A stretch of 64,000 nucleotides of DNA from Hydractinia symbiolongicarpus (GCF_029227915.1 NC_079888.1:2245001-2309000), one strand, 5' to 3'. Counted from the first letter of the stretch, positions 41,110 through 52,716 are shown. Numbers and translations are program-made. The notes: generated by a model from the letters alone, not told the origin.

Positions 41110-41538
41110 CTCAACCGACCTACTAAGTAATGGTCGGTGTCGATTAGGAGAAATAATTGTTAGACATATTCCTAGAGAACTTTCCCGTTATACTTGGTAT
41201 GCTATGGCAGGAGGAGCGAAATTCAAAGCTTTTGTTAACGATGCAAAACAGAGGCCATCCCCTTACTTCAGGGTGGGCTTGAAATACAAATCAAAATGGA
41301 AGTAAGCTGGCTGAACAAACAAAAACTTTCGATTTACACAGCAAAAGTTGCAGAAGTTCAATATCCGATGTATTTGGATTATGTCGACAGCTCCAAAGCT
41401 ATCTTGGAAGAACTTGTTGGCCATGAAATCGAAGATTCAGATAACGATGAGGAAGTGGAAAGTGACAATGAAGAAGAAAGTAATTGCGAAGAAGCTGCTG
41501 AAAACTGTAGTGACGATGAATGTATGATTACTCATTAG
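41110..41538 (+). pseudogene. HIRAN-domain-like protein, frameshifted
   Basis: First frame reads VRHIPRELSRYTWYAMAGG to KQRPSP; then, one base short near 41265, the next frame reads QGGLEIQIKMEVSW and continues to a stop at 41539-41541. The order HIPRE...RPSP...QGGLEI is the pattern of stand-alone HIRAN domains, which in larger proteins bind DNA 3' ends. The C-terminus is very acidic (SDNDEEVESDNEEES). The usual Gly before HIPRE is Arg. One frameshift breaks it. It sits between the 21-bp inverted repeats of the surrounding element. The domain call rests on motif memory only. Confidence 0.5.
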
Positions 41539-41756
41539 TTATAATTAGTATTTCTTTTCGTTGAAAATTTATTAAAATCTAGTATCCGTCTTGTTCTTTT
41601 CAGGATAACATACCTCTGCGAGAAATAGCCTTGAAATTTAATCGATGCACAAAAATAAATTTTAATTGAGGACAAAAATGTATATATATGATGTATATGA
41701 TAAGGTATGTATACAATAGGCAGTTTTTAATCTTTTTTCGTTTTTTTTTAGATCAC

Positions 41757-41850
41757 AAATTAAGGGTGGTTTAATTAACACGGACCAGAAATTAAGGGCG
41801 GTTTAATTAACACAGACCAGAAATTAAGGGCGGTTTTTATTAACGCGGTT
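41757..41850. repeat. 32-bp tandem repeat, three units
   Basis: AAATTAAGGGYGGTTTAATT with AACACRGACCAG, period 32; the third unit changes to TTTATTAACGCGG and leads into a hairpin. It lies inside the HIRAN-bearing element. Confidence 0.8.
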
Positions 41851-42414
41851 GGAATCAACCGCGCTAAAAACCACACAGCGTTAATTTCGTGTAATAAGGT
41901 ATATTATAAGTGAGATATATGCTAGCTTTTGCCCGCATTAAGCATGAACTTGTCACAAAATAGTCGTTTTATGCTGAAATACACATAAAGTTATTTGAAT
42001 ACAGAGAAGTACATATTCCCTTAATGGTCATTGAACATTGCGATTTTAATTTGAGTAATTAGTGCAATTTTTTTGACCACCTTAAATGCATTCTAACTTA
42101 AGTGCTCAGAACAAAATTTATTGTAAGAGAATTGTAATTAATTGTAGAGATATAACTAATATGTATTGTCATCTAATGAAGCTCAAAAAGAGAGTAGAAA
42201 AAGAAGTAAAAACCACAACAAAATTGTATTCATATGTAGTAGAAATTGTATGACATTAATAGGTTTTGTTATATATTGTTATATATTGCATATGGCATAA
42301 TCACTCGCGTTTTAAAGGATAATAATTTCGAAAAAAGAAATGTATTTATTCTTAATAAAACATTAGGTTATAATAAATTATTAGAAAAACGTTACAGAAA
42401 AGATTAATCAGAAG

Positions 42415-43788
42415 ATGAAGGAAACATGTGGGCAAAAATGGTGTAGACAACGAAGAAACACTGAAGTTGTATGCAACTTTATTGCATTTCTTACAGGATT
42501 GGATTATGGTGTTGTTATTTCCACTTTGGTTCTTTACCTAAAAGATTTAGTGCAAGTTGATAATCCAAATCTGTACTACGCTATTGTAATAGGGACTTTC
42601 TCTCTGAGCTCCATATTAGTTGGAACTATTGGCGGTCATATTGTTGATCAAACCAGAAATTTGAAGATGTTTACAAATTTAGTTTTATTGTTAATGCTAA
42701 TTGGTAATCTTTTATATGTCATATATCTCCATCCAGCGTTTTTAATTATTGGAAGATTTCTCGCTGGTTTTGGAGATTCATTTTTTAGTGGTTCTGCTGG
42801 CGAGTTGGTTCGCTTGCATAACCGGAAAGATGCAACGAAGGCAATTTGGATTATTTCTGCAGCATTTGCCATTGGATTTATCAGCGGCCCGGCTTTTGCA
42901 GTAATATTTAAAGGAATTAATTTCAAAATTGGATCATTGGTTGTTAATTACTTAAACTTTGTCGGAGTATTCATTGCTGGTTTATCGTTCATTCTAATCT
43001 TCAGTTCAAACATACTATTGCCTGATGAGCCGCTAGATTTAAATTTTGTCGAAAAAACAGAACCAGAAGATGATCAAAATGACTCGAGCTATCATAAAGG
43101 TGAAAATAGCAAGCCTGCGAGAATAGAAATGGAAAATCTTAATGTTGTAAAAACCTTAGCAACCAAACAAGTGATTTCTCTTTTACTAACAGACAAGGAC
43201 GTTTTGCTTATATACATTACATCGCTTATTTCCATGTACAGTAATTTTGGCTTGGATATTGTTTTACCATTAATAGTGTATGAGTTACTGGAATGGAGTC
43301 AACTTGCATTGACAGTAATACTAATTATCAGTTCACTTACGTTCTTTGCCATGCTGTGCGTATTTTCAAAATTCTGCACAACAGATCGAAGGGAATATCA
43401 TGCTTTTTTAATTTGCACGTGTTGTTCTTTAATCTGTTTGGTTGTTATATTAGAGTTTAATGTGCTAACACGGAGTTTTAGAAGAGATGTTTTGCTGATA
43501 ACTGTATTTGTCATCTGCTACTCTGTTGTTTGGTTCCCTGAGCAGGTATTTATGAAAAGCATCATAGCTAAGATAGTTCCTCCAAGTATCCAAAGCTTTA
43601 CCCAAGGTTCAAGGTCCGCAATATCAAGGTTTTCTGGTATAATTTCTGCGATTACGACACCGTTGCTGATGCCATGGATTCACATTTGGGCTTTTGTTCT
43701 AATTATTATGGTTACATGTAACTTGGTTTGTTTAGTAATCAGAGGAAAGTCATTGACAAACATTAAGGTTATTTCACGAAAAAAGTGA
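42415..43788 (+). CDS. MFS transporter, MFSD8 (CLN7)-like
   Basis: Intact single-exon frame of 457 aa with about 12 hydrophobic segments. N-terminal half: VCNFIAFLTGLDYGVVIST, LYYAIVIGTFSLSSILVG with GGHIVDQTRN as the loop 2-3 motif, and IIGRFLAGFGDSFFSGSAGE as TM4. A polar central loop of about 70 residues (EKTEPEDDQND...) separates the two six-helix bundles. The YYAIVIGTFSL and GRFLAGFG pattern is closest to MFSD8. Known: MFSD8 is a lysosomal membrane protein implicated in chloride or small-molecule transport. The lack of introns suggests a retrocopy or a lineage-specific paralogue. The substrate is not predictable here, and MFSD8 itself versus a sister MFS group is unresolved. Confidence 0.82.
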   Translation: MKETCGQKWCRQRRNTEVVCNFIAFLTGLDYGVVISTLVLYLKDLVQVDNPNLYYAIVIGTFSLSSILVGTIGGHIVDQTRNLKMFTNLVLLLMLIGNLLYVIYLHPAFLIIGRFLAGFGDSFFSGSAGELVRLHNRKDATKAIWIISAAFAIGFISGPAFAVIFKGINFKIGSLVVNYLNFVGVFIAGLSFILIFSSNILLPDEPLDLNFVEKTEPEDDQNDSSYHKGENSKPARIEMENLNVVKTLATKQVISLLLTDKDVLLIYITSLISMYSNFGLDIVLPLIVYELLEWSQLALTVILIISSLTFFAMLCVFSKFCTTDRREYHAFLICTCCSLICLVVILEFNVLTRSFRRDVLLITVFVICYSVVWFPEQVFMKSIIAKIVPPSIQSFTQGSRSAISRFSGIISAITTPLLMPWIHIWAFVLIIMVTCNLVCLVIRGKSLTNIKVISRKK

Positions 43789-43945
43789 ACATTTAGATTG
43801 TTTCAGTTTCTGATAAACGAGCACACAGATATACATATTAAGTTTACTACCATATAAACTACTCTGAAATTCCCACCAACAAGTCAACACCCAAAACAAT
43901 TCCAAACAGACATAGCTGCTTTTGGTCATAGTCCAAAGCGACTAT

Positions 43946-44035
43946 AATTTGCCAATTGAAGATTAGATTATTTACAATCTGCATTCTTATAATTTGCCAA
44001 GTGAAGATTAGATTATTTACAATCTGTATTCTTAT
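43946..44035. repeat. 45-bp tandem duplication
   Basis: AATTTGCCAAKTGAAGATTA plus GATTATTTACAATCTG repeated twice with period 45, about 160 bp after the MFS stop codon. Confidence 0.8.
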
Positions 44036-44411
44036 TAATTGTAAACGAAGCGAAGCTGTCCTATTGGCCTTTTAGGTAACAAAACTAGAAATTAAAAAAA
44101 AGATTGCGAAGCATTACGCAAGTTGCAAGCAAAATTGAAACCAGCCAATAGTTGTCCCTAGTGTTTTTTGTTTCTCTTGATATAATACGGCGAGGTGCTA
44201 AAGGTGGTTTCCACTTTTCCGTTTGGTAGCAGACACGGGAACGGGAACGGGAACAGGACAGAAGGGAAAAATCAATTTCCATTAAATGAGAACGGGAACG
44301 GGACAAGCAGGAAAAACAAACTTTAAACGCGCCAAAATTCAAAACATATACAAATATGGTAGCCTTCATCAGTAAACTGAGCAGAAGAACTTTGTTATTA
44401 TTATTATTCTA

Positions 44412-44738
44412 TCATTTAAAATCTTCGTTGTAGGCTCTACATCTAGTATTCGAGAATTCCTCAATGAGGTGAATTTCATAGTCTCTTTCGTGTTGTTGTC
44501 CCAGTTCTAGTTTTTGATGTTGTAGTGATGTAGTATGAATAGCTGCCGCTGGTCGATATTCTTGTTCTAGAGTTTCTGCTATAGCTCTGTTATTACTAAC
44601 GAGCAGCTCCATGCTCTGTTCCTGTCGCAAATACCTCTGCGTTATACAATTCCGTATCAAATTCCTTATCTGTCTCTGTGTACTCCGCCATCTTGAAATA
44701 AGTTTATTTTGACGAGCGTAGAAAAGCAACATCAGCAA
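44412..44738 (-). other. Possible small gene or transposon fragment
   Basis: Minus-strand open frame of 108 codons, polar and Gln/Arg/Glu-rich (SNNRAIAETLEQEY, HQKLELGQQHERDYEIHL). A better-placed ATG in another frame (CAAGATGGCGGAG, near 44692) encodes MAEYTETDKEFDTELYNAEV and stops after 31 codons, so the frame pair may be one broken ORF. A 12-bp inverted repeat (CGGGAAAAAGTT, 44801-44812 and 44824-44835) lies about 110 bp upstream. No family recognised. Confidence 0.25.
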
Positions 44739-44839
44739 AAAGATAAAATGCTACGCTTGCAAAAATACTACAATCTGATTGGCCCGTAAATGTTACGTAG
44801 CGGGAAAAAGTTGAACTTGATTTAACTTTTTCCCGGAAC

Positions 44840-44930
44840 ACGAAAAGAAATACTATTTTAAATACTTTTAAAAAATAAAATACTTCCAAAAAATAAAATA
44901 CTTTTAAAAATAAAATACTTTTAAAAACCA
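44840..44930. repeat. A/T-rich tandem repeat
   Basis: AAAATAAAATACTTTTAA-like unit of about 17 bp repeated four times, followed at 44957-44973 by the dispersed CCCTGGGGACGAGGTTG motif. Confidence 0.6.
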
Positions 44931-44974
44931 AAACTGAATATCGTAGACGTAGAAAACCCTGGGGACGAGGTTGT

Positions 44975-47941
44975 AAAATAAACTCGCCGCGGAACAACAA
45001 CAACTCGTTGTGCAAAAGTAGTGATGTTTTGGCAAGAATCCATTATATATATGCAGAATATTTCTTTTCAGAAGGTACAACAAACTTAGATCGCGCGAAA
45101 CTAAACAAAAACGATTAATGAGAAATTTCGTAAAACCCCTTTCCACAGAATTATAAAATTAAATATGGATAATAATCACAATATTGTCATTGATGAAGCT
45201 TTTAGCGCCAAAAATCCATGCAAAGTTATACTTGTATAAAGTTAAAACCTTTATTCGGTAAGAAATGCAATACATCGAGTTGTGCAATCTGTAGTGTGCC
45301 GAAATGTCACGAATTAAGGGGATGCGCGTCGTAAGATACACTCTTTGAGCCGGAGAATAATACTCGGAACGCAGATAACAATAGAGATTTTCGCGTTAAC
45401 GATTTCGGAGATGAAAAGGCGAACGAAGCAGCTTGTGGGTTGTTTTTTTCACGAAAAAATAACGGCATTAGTTATGAAAACCGATTTCTTGAAGCAACGG
45501 TATCTGCTGCAATAGGTTTCGAAAACTCACGGGAAACAATAAATCTACAGAAACGAAAACAATTTATTAACTTTATCAAGATTTATAAAACAGCTTCGAA
45601 TTTTTGACAGAAAAACAATAACAACGCGGTATGAGGTTTCGCTTTCTTCTTTTTTTCTCACGTATTGAAAGATAACATCTCTCCTCGCTCTAATTGTACG
45701 CAATCTGAAAAGAAACAGAAAACATTTCTCTAAATACATTAAAATCCAGTCCCTTTGAGGGACGATATTTAGAGCTAAATTTCTAAACTACAAATATATC
45801 ATTTTTTGGGACAGAGTGCTCAAAAAGTGTTTACTAGATACAATATGCTTGATATAATTAATAAAGTCATTTTGAGGGTTGTCTTCTTTTGGGGATCGCT
45901 AGTTCAGTCGGCAGAGCGTTCACTTCCTATTTATATGGGTTCAATCCCACGTTACAGTTGTTGCTTATTGAACAGAAATTTAAAAAGCTTTCTGTAGCTC
46001 AAATGGAAGCTTTTTAACACTCTAGAACCGTCTATGTTGTACCTCCTGGAAAAAAATTGACAGGGTAAATTTATTGGAATTAATGAGGCTAACCACATAA
46101 AATATAGATCACTACTTTTTGTGGCCAAGATAACAGAATTGAAAGCACTGTTTTTCAAATTGTATTTAAAAGTTTGCCCAAGCTTGCCCTCATACTTATG
46201 GCTCTTTTGGCCAGTTGACACGCACACTAATCTACCATACTGAACACAAAAGTTACGAAAAACATGAAATTTGATTAAGGTCTATTATGTGGTTTCACAT
46301 ACTTAAAAGGTCATTTAGAGTAGATTTTACGTATCATAACTTAACTGTACCACATTATTGTAAGCTCATGAAACACAATGCAAAAACATAGGGTTGTAAA
46401 GAAAATGATAAAGCCCTGAATATTTTTTATTTTTTTAAATTTTTTTGTCCAAACTTAATTTCCCAAAAACAATAATTACATTAACGGTCGCCACCATTAT
46501 TGAACAAAAGTCATTCGTGACTTTACACGTCGTATATAGCTCACTTCTTGAAATATTTATAGCGAGGTTTGAGTGTTGAAGAATTTAACAACATGTGAAA
46601 GTACGTAAACAAAGTAGAACTTCCAGGTAAAGGCACCGTTTGATAAAATAATTCAGATTTAAAACATATATCAGTAAAAAGACTCCAGCAGCAACAGTAC
46701 AAAAGTTTTTAACCACAAATGAGCCAATACCTTAAAGAATGAAGAGGTATATTTAAGAGGGTGCTGATAAGCCGCAAAGGCACGCATATACAAGGGTGAC
46801 TTCGGGCGACTTTGCGAATAAAATTGGCGGTTGTCCTCCAAAATCGCCAGAAGCATTCCCGAAATGCAATTTCTTGTAACATACCATCATGCGGACGACA
46901 GTTGCAAGAAGGCGCTTGAAGAAAAAGGAGTTAATAAAGTTTATATATAAGTTATTTATAAAGTAAATCTTATCAAAACCATCAAAAACAGTTCTTTTAA
47001 AAAATTCGCTACCACATAAGTTTATTTTAATTTTTATAGTTTTTTGAACCATTGATGGTTTATGGGCAGCTTCGTGTATATTTTTCCCTGTTAGTTTTGA
47101 ATTGTTGACTTAAATTTATTTTCATGATATAAAAAAAAAAAGAAGCAACTTGAGTTTTAGGAAATATTTAAAAATTGTATAATAAAATTTAAAAAGAAAG
47201 AGTTTTGTTAATACTTTATGGATTGAATTTTCTTCTTCTGACTGTAGCTAGAGGTAGCTAGCTAGGTAATGATTCCATTAAAGGATGACGGCATTTTCCA
47301 TGGTGGCCACAGGCACCACAAAGTAATTTAGTTAGCTAGCTACATCAAACCAAAGAAAAAACGTAAAAATAATTTTCAAGTCATCCATACCTTCGCAACT
47401 CACTTTTCTTCTGCTGTATGAAAGGGATACCACAAACATGGCAATTCAAGCTGATAATTTGGTACTTCAAAATCTTCTTTTTAATGAAGCCATAAATATA
47501 ACATGTTCTTGCGCATTATAAACGTTCAAATTAATATAGTGTGCCTTCAGAGAAAAGGTACAAGCTTTCCAACTCGAAGTATTATGAGAAATAGCATGCC
47601 AGCTAAGCCAATTATTATCAGGACTTGGTATAAACTATGTATATGTGTCAGTTCTGTAAAATACACGATAATTCAAATTACCATATAGCCGTTTTCTGAT
47701 TGATTGAGTGTACTTCCCAGTCTTTTGCTCCCGGCAAACGGAAAATCGTGAAACCACGGGAGGGGGGCTACGAAAGACAAGGGCAGGGGGGTACAAAGCC
47801 TATTTATTGGCATTTTTAGCTAAGTTTTATTAGAGCTGCTCGGTCCAAACTTATTTGTTCTATTAGGCAAAAAAATAATTTAGTTTATCAAATCGTCAAG
47901 GTTACAGTGTCCTAATATTCTGTACCATGGTTTTAGGTTCT
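44975..47941. other. Intergenic, no gene recognised
   Basis: About 3 kb of AT-rich sequence apart from the tRNA-like fragment at 45892. Short open frames here lack any family resemblance or splice context. Confidence 0.35.
45892..45957 (+). pseudogene. tRNA-like fragment (tRNA pseudogene or SINE head)
   Basis: Good A-box-like TAGTTCAGTCGGCAGAGCG and B-box GGGTTCAATCCCAC, in the right spacing, but the 5' GGGATCG does not pair with the 3' GTTACAG and no anticodon stem forms. Most likely a tRNA-derived repeat rather than a working tRNA. Confidence 0.55.
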
Positions 47942-48520
47942 TTAGACGTTCTTGTACAGGCAATATAATCGTTGGCGTTGTTTCATTGAAAAGGTTGTTT
48001 CAATTGTTGCGATAAGATTAGCATGGTCATTAGAGAAGTTGACAACAGCACCCTTACGGGTCAAGTTTCCATCTGAATTTTCTATGTAAGTTGTTGCTCC
48101 ACAGTCTAGAAGTAATGTTTCACCACCATTCATTTTCATGCTGAAGTTTCTTTTATTGTAGATTTTAAATGCGAAAGATTGACTCTGATTAATTGCATTC
48201 ATCGATTTGGCCTAATAGGTGTGATGAGGACCTAAGGACGGTACACCATTCCTTTCATCATGGACATTTGTTAACTTGTGTCCAACAACACCATAATTTT
48301 AACAGATAAGTTGTCTTGATGGATACTCATTTTGTCCTTTCATAACAGACTCATTCTTATTGCCTTCTGGTTTTGTCAATCGTGCAGTTTCAGTTTCATC
48401 AAAATTCCTCAAAGCTTTCTTGAATTCATAATATGTATATACTATTCCTGACTGTGTAACGATAAAAATAAAGGCTTTGCACTGGTCGAAGAGTCCCTTT
48501 AGGACCATTGCGATTAACAA
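47942..48520 (-). mobile_element. Copia (Ty1) gag-protease remnant
   Basis: Minus strand, in order: gag-like FKKALRNFDETETAR (48299-48520), a decayed zinc-knuckle stretch with GVVGHK (48203-48298, frameshifted), then the protease core TLLLDCGATTYIE (47942-48202), the Copia-type DCGAT variant of the DSGA active site. Several stops and frameshifts; not functional. No LTR was identified. Confidence 0.65.
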
Positions 48521-48749
48521 AGCATTACTGAAATTCTCCTTGGTTTGCTGTTACCAGCATAAAAATCCCTCTGTATTTTCATATAAAAGAAACTTGACCC
48601 AGCTGTAAAAGAATTTTTGTCAGATATAACAAGGAGAGTTCAGCTTATCTCGTTCACTATCTCAAAAGCAGGATCGTATCAAGACATCGATAGCGGAACC
48701 CAAAAACTTCAATGTTGAAGAACCAAAAACAGCCAGCACTAACGACTTT

Positions 48750-49006
48750 TTTTTAACCAAAAACAATAGTCCACCAGGACCACAAAGTGATGATCCAAAG
48801 AAGAATCAAGAAGCTGGATACCCAACTAGAGATAATAAAGCTCCAACACCATATACCGATTACCACTACGGTGGTTCTGAAGACATTGTTGCTATATAGA
48901 CGTTCCGGACACATATGGTGAAGCTATTCAACAAGATGATGCATATCAATGGACAAGTGCGATGGAAGAGATCAACTCTTTCAAGCTCAACGATACGTTT
49001 ATTTAG
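48750..49006 (+). mobile_element. Copia reverse-transcriptase N-terminal remnant, opposite strand
   Basis: Plus strand: the pre-RT linker GYPTRDNKAPTPYTDY, then after a frameshift DVPDTYGEAIQQDDAYQWTS and AMEEINSFKLNDTFI, the standard start of the RVT_2 reverse transcriptase. Then a stop. It faces away from the gag-protease remnant 230 bp to the left, so the element is rearranged or two insertions are present. Confidence 0.7.
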
Positions 49007-50045
49007 ACGCTATTGCAGCAAGTTTTATGCTGGCTATGTGGTGCTGTTTGCTCTTTTTTATGCTTGCTTAGTCTTAAAATGGTTAGCTATATCCTATCTA
49101 TGTTCTATTATTATTCCGGCTCAGTCGGTAGCTTTATGCTAGCTAGTTTCTTGTGTGAGTGACAATGAGAATGGGTTAATATATCTATCTATAGCTACAT
49201 ATCTAAGGAAAGGTATGCCGACTTAGTCGCAACTGAAAACGGCACACATGAAACTTCATTAGCTACAACATCGGAATTTGTATTAGAGAAAAAGTCAAGA
49301 GATACTACGTTATTTTTCAAGCTATTGAAATATTTCCACTTAAGCAGTATCCCTTTGTGATGAGTTTTTTTGTAGTTTCATTGTCTAGTAATGTTTTTTC
49401 TTAAAAAAAATTTACTTTAAAAAAAATTGATACAGGTCTTCGCCATTTTAATACGACCAGCTTTCTCCTGTTCGTTCCAGACTCGTCGCCTTGATAAAAT
49501 CTTTTTTGTGGCGCAACAACTATTTGACACACCAGCGCCAATCAAGTTTCATATCGGACCAGCCTCCTCCAGGGTCATGTTCGTAAAAGCATTTACACCA
49601 AGCCAATTCAGAAAGTAATGTTTTAAGTTAAAATTGTCAACTTTCTTATTTATGTTTTTTTTGGAAAATAAAAAAAAAAAGTAGCAAATTCATCATAAAA
49701 AATAATTATTTATAAACAGGTTGTCTAGACGTCTATGTGGTTCTAAAGTGTGTATACCTTGCACCTTAACCTTTTAAATGGTCCGTTTATTACATGCCAC
49801 TCTTCAATAATTACAGGGGGTTAAGCTTATTGAATCGTTTAGTAGCCCCTTTAATTACAAAATCATACTCAAATTTAATTGATTATCTGTCTCTAAAACG
49901 GCACAAACACTTATGTAACCATAGAGATATTAATAAAATTATTATTATCATCCTTATTAATATTTCCACGATATAACTAATCATCTTTCAGATAAAGAAG
50001 TCACACTAAACAGTTACAAATACTTGTTATCTATAATACTTGTTA
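49007..50045. other. Intergenic, no gene recognised
   Basis: AT-rich. An open frame at 49427-49618 (FDTPAPIKFHIGPASSRV) may be another retroelement scrap but is not identified. Confidence 0.3.
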
Positions 50046-50130
50046 TCTCTATAATAATAGCCGTCGTCTGTCTGTCTGTTCAAAAGGGTTACCGATATTC
50101 CTTTGATCTTTCCGCGAATTTTTAGAAAAC
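50046..50130 (+). mobile_element. Helitron-like 5' fragment
   Basis: TCTCTATAATAATAGCCGTC followed by GTCTGTCTGTCTG matches the 5' end of the array units at 52441; the 3' hairpin and CTAG are missing. Confidence 0.55.
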
Positions 50131-50679
50131 CGGGGGTTGTTTAATGGAAAACTTTATAATTAATTGAACTAAACTCAAGAAATTAATTTATTACCTTAAT
50201 TAATTTAATTACTTTAATTTATTGCCATAAGTAAGAAAAATAAATTTAGTGATAAAAATGAATGCATTATTTTAATGCGCCATTTTTAATAATAATTACC
50301 CCCGTGACCCCAATCGCCGTTTTCGCTCAGAAGCTACAGAAAACAAATGGGACAGTTTACTGATAGTTTTACTGACTTTGTTTTGACCGCTCGCACATAA
50401 TACACCAATCAAAACGCTTAATTGTTTAAAAAACCAATCCAAGACTTTCGCGGCCTGGGCATGCCAACGAAGAAACATGAGGACCGAAACATGATGGCCA
50501 TTTTAGTTATTAAAGTAATGGTGGTCAGTGATGTTTGTAAGTCTGTTTCGTCTTCTATAAGCTTTTTATTTTCGTAATATTGTTTTTTTGTATGTTCTAA
50601 AAAATGTTAAGATAAATATATTGTCACGTTTTTAGTCACGTACACATCTTAAACGCACCAGTTTTAGGATTTTTGGCTA

Positions 50680-51620
50680 GGAACGAAGATTTTGGAGGCT
50701 AGCTAGCTAGAACCTTACTTATTACTATTCTGTATGGTATAACATCTTTTTATCCTACCCACCATTTATTTTTGTGTTGTGACTGTAGCCATCTAGTTAG
50801 CTCCTATCTTTGGCAAAAAATTGAGAGTATAAAAATGCAGTTTGGCTACAACAATTCTTAAACAAAAAGTGTTATGCTAAATGCAATTAGCTAGGTAGCT
50901 ACATCTTTTATTATTTTTTCCTGAAAGCTTTTTGTGCAAATAAAATGACTGCCAGATTATTTTAGCTGAACCGGTAATGACAGGCTGTTCCCTGTGTTTT
51001 CAATAAAACCGAAGTTGCAATGAATTTTTTTTGGAAAAGGGGTATTACGCCTATACGCCTGTTCAACTCAGTTTAACTATACTAAGCGGTTAGCCCAGTG
51101 TTAACAACAGACTGTTGTTTTTGGTAAAGGCTGTTACGTCTATGCACCATGTACAACGTGGTTTACCTGACTTAAGGGGTCAACCCAATGTGACAATTCA
51201 TTTTTAAAATTTCTCTGTCTGTACGGATGTGCAACAATGTTTACCTGGACTAACTAATCAGCCCTGTTGTGTTTTTTTTAAACAGAGTCTGTGAGAAATT
51301 TTTTTCCAAAGGTGTATTATTCCTATACGCATGTGCGACATGGTTTAACTGTAGTAAGCGCTTAGCCCAGTGTCACGATAAATTTTTTAACTTTCACAAA
51401 AACTTATTCTGCAAAATAAAATAATATTGACTGATTGTTTTTGCTATGATGGGGTACCGAATATTGTTTGTAAACTGTGTTTTTATTTCAGCTATCGTTG
51501 CGGAATTATTTTTTGAAAAATATGTTACAGTTGCAAGACTATAATGGTGTATGCGCTTCACTTAATTTACGACATACTGTATACCTGTACTAAAGCGCTC
51601 CCCCTGATCGTGTGGCACAG
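50680..51620 (+). repeat. Complex repeat, copy 1 (inverted partner near 61 kb)
   Basis: Contains GGCTAGCTAGC, TATGCTAAATGCAATTAG, AACCGAAGTTGCAATGAA and four or five diverged internal units of the kind TACGCCTATACGC...GTTTA.CT..ACTAAGCG.TTAGCCCAGTGT. The same blocks occur in the same order on the minus strand at 61060-61860. Ends are not defined; no coding capacity seen. Confidence 0.65.
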
Positions 51621-51785
51621 TTTACGGCTCTTATTAAGCGTTCCACAGAGTGTTCAATGTCAGGTCACAACTTGACTTTGGCTTACCGCGACGTTTTGAC
51701 ACTGGGGTAAGCCAAACGCGAGACACGCTTAAGTGGTATAAAAAGGATGGGCAGACCCGTGGATTTTTCTCCGGGCCATCAATTA

Positions 51786-52716
51786 TCTACAATATAATGC
51801 CTATATACGTCTGTCCGTCCGTCCGTCCGTCCCTCTGTGTGTCATGCAAAATGGTAGGTTAGCTGGGACGGGCAAACCCGTGGATTTTTCCACGGGCTAA
51901 CAACTGGTCTCTTTAATAATAGCCGTATTCCGTCTGTCTGTCTGTGTGTCCGCGAAAGCCGTGTCCCGTAACGGAAACACGAAATTTTTAAAATGCGCAC
52001 CAATACCAAAGGCGATATATTTCTGTCCACTTTGTTGCAACGGGTTAATTTAAAGGACGGGCGTCCCCGTGGATTTTTCCACGGGCTAACGACTAGTCTC
52101 TATAAAAATAGCCGTCGTCTGTCTGTCTCGTCGCGGGCCCTCGCTAAGTTAGAAAATGATGTTACAGAAACACGAATATCAAATGCGATATATTCTTATC
52201 CACTTTGTTGCCACGGGAAAATTCAAAGGACGGGAGAAGCCGTGGATTTTTCCACGGGCAACGAATAGTCTTTATAATAATAGCCGTCGTCTGTCTGTCT
52301 CTGCGCGGACCCCCGCTAAGTTAGAAAATGATGTTACGGAAACACGAATATCAAATGCGATATATTCTTATCCACTTTGTTGCCACGGGTAAATTCAAAG
52401 GACGGGCGAACCCGTGGATTTTTCCACGGGCAACGACTAGTCTCTATAATAATAGCCGTCGTCTGTCTGTCTCTGCGCGGACCCCCCACTGAGTTAGAAA
52501 ATGATGTTACGGAAACACCAATATCAAATGCGATATCTTTTTATCCACTTTGTTGCGACGGGTAAATATAAAGGACGGGCGAACCCGTGGATTTTTCCAC
52601 GGGCAACGACTAGTCTATATTATAATAACGTCTGTCCGTCCGTCTGTCTGTCACGCAAAATGGTAGCTTAGCTGCGACGGGCGAACCCGTGGATTTTTCC
52701 ACGGGCTAACGACTAG
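51786..52716 (+). mobile_element. Head-to-tail array of six Helitron-like units
   Basis: Units at 51786-51907, 51908-52096, 52097-52268, 52269-52440, 52441-52613 and 52614-52716 abut with no spacer. Each begins TCT..ATAATA and ends with a hairpin (CCCGTGGATTTTTCCACGGG or a close variant) followed by about 10 nt and CTAG (CTGG in unit 1, ATAG in unit 3). The array is bounded by A on the left and T on the right. Units 3 to 5 are 172-173 bp and highly similar; units 1 and 6 are short (122 and 103 bp) with a different middle (CGCAAAATGGTAG). TC start, 3' hairpin, CTRR end and A-T insertion are Helitron hallmarks. No Rep/helicase gene is present, so the units are non-autonomous. Confidence 0.8.

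Larger units (their letters stand above)
40983..41920. mobile_element. TIR-bounded 938-bp segment carrying a HIRAN-like pseudogene
   Basis: Perfect 21-bp inverted ends: 40983-41003 and 41900-41920 (TATATTATAAGTGAGATATA plus one base). Near the right end lie a 32-bp tandem repeat (41757-41850) and a hairpin GCGGTTG...CAACCGC. No clear target duplication was seen. Inferred to be a small DNA transposon or a captured gene fragment. Confidence 0.5.

Noticed and set aside
42648-42926. 92-codon minus-strand frame
   Set aside because: Antisense shadow of the MFS transporter.
45892-45957. Functional tRNA
   Set aside because: A and B boxes are present, but the acceptor and anticodon stems do not pair.
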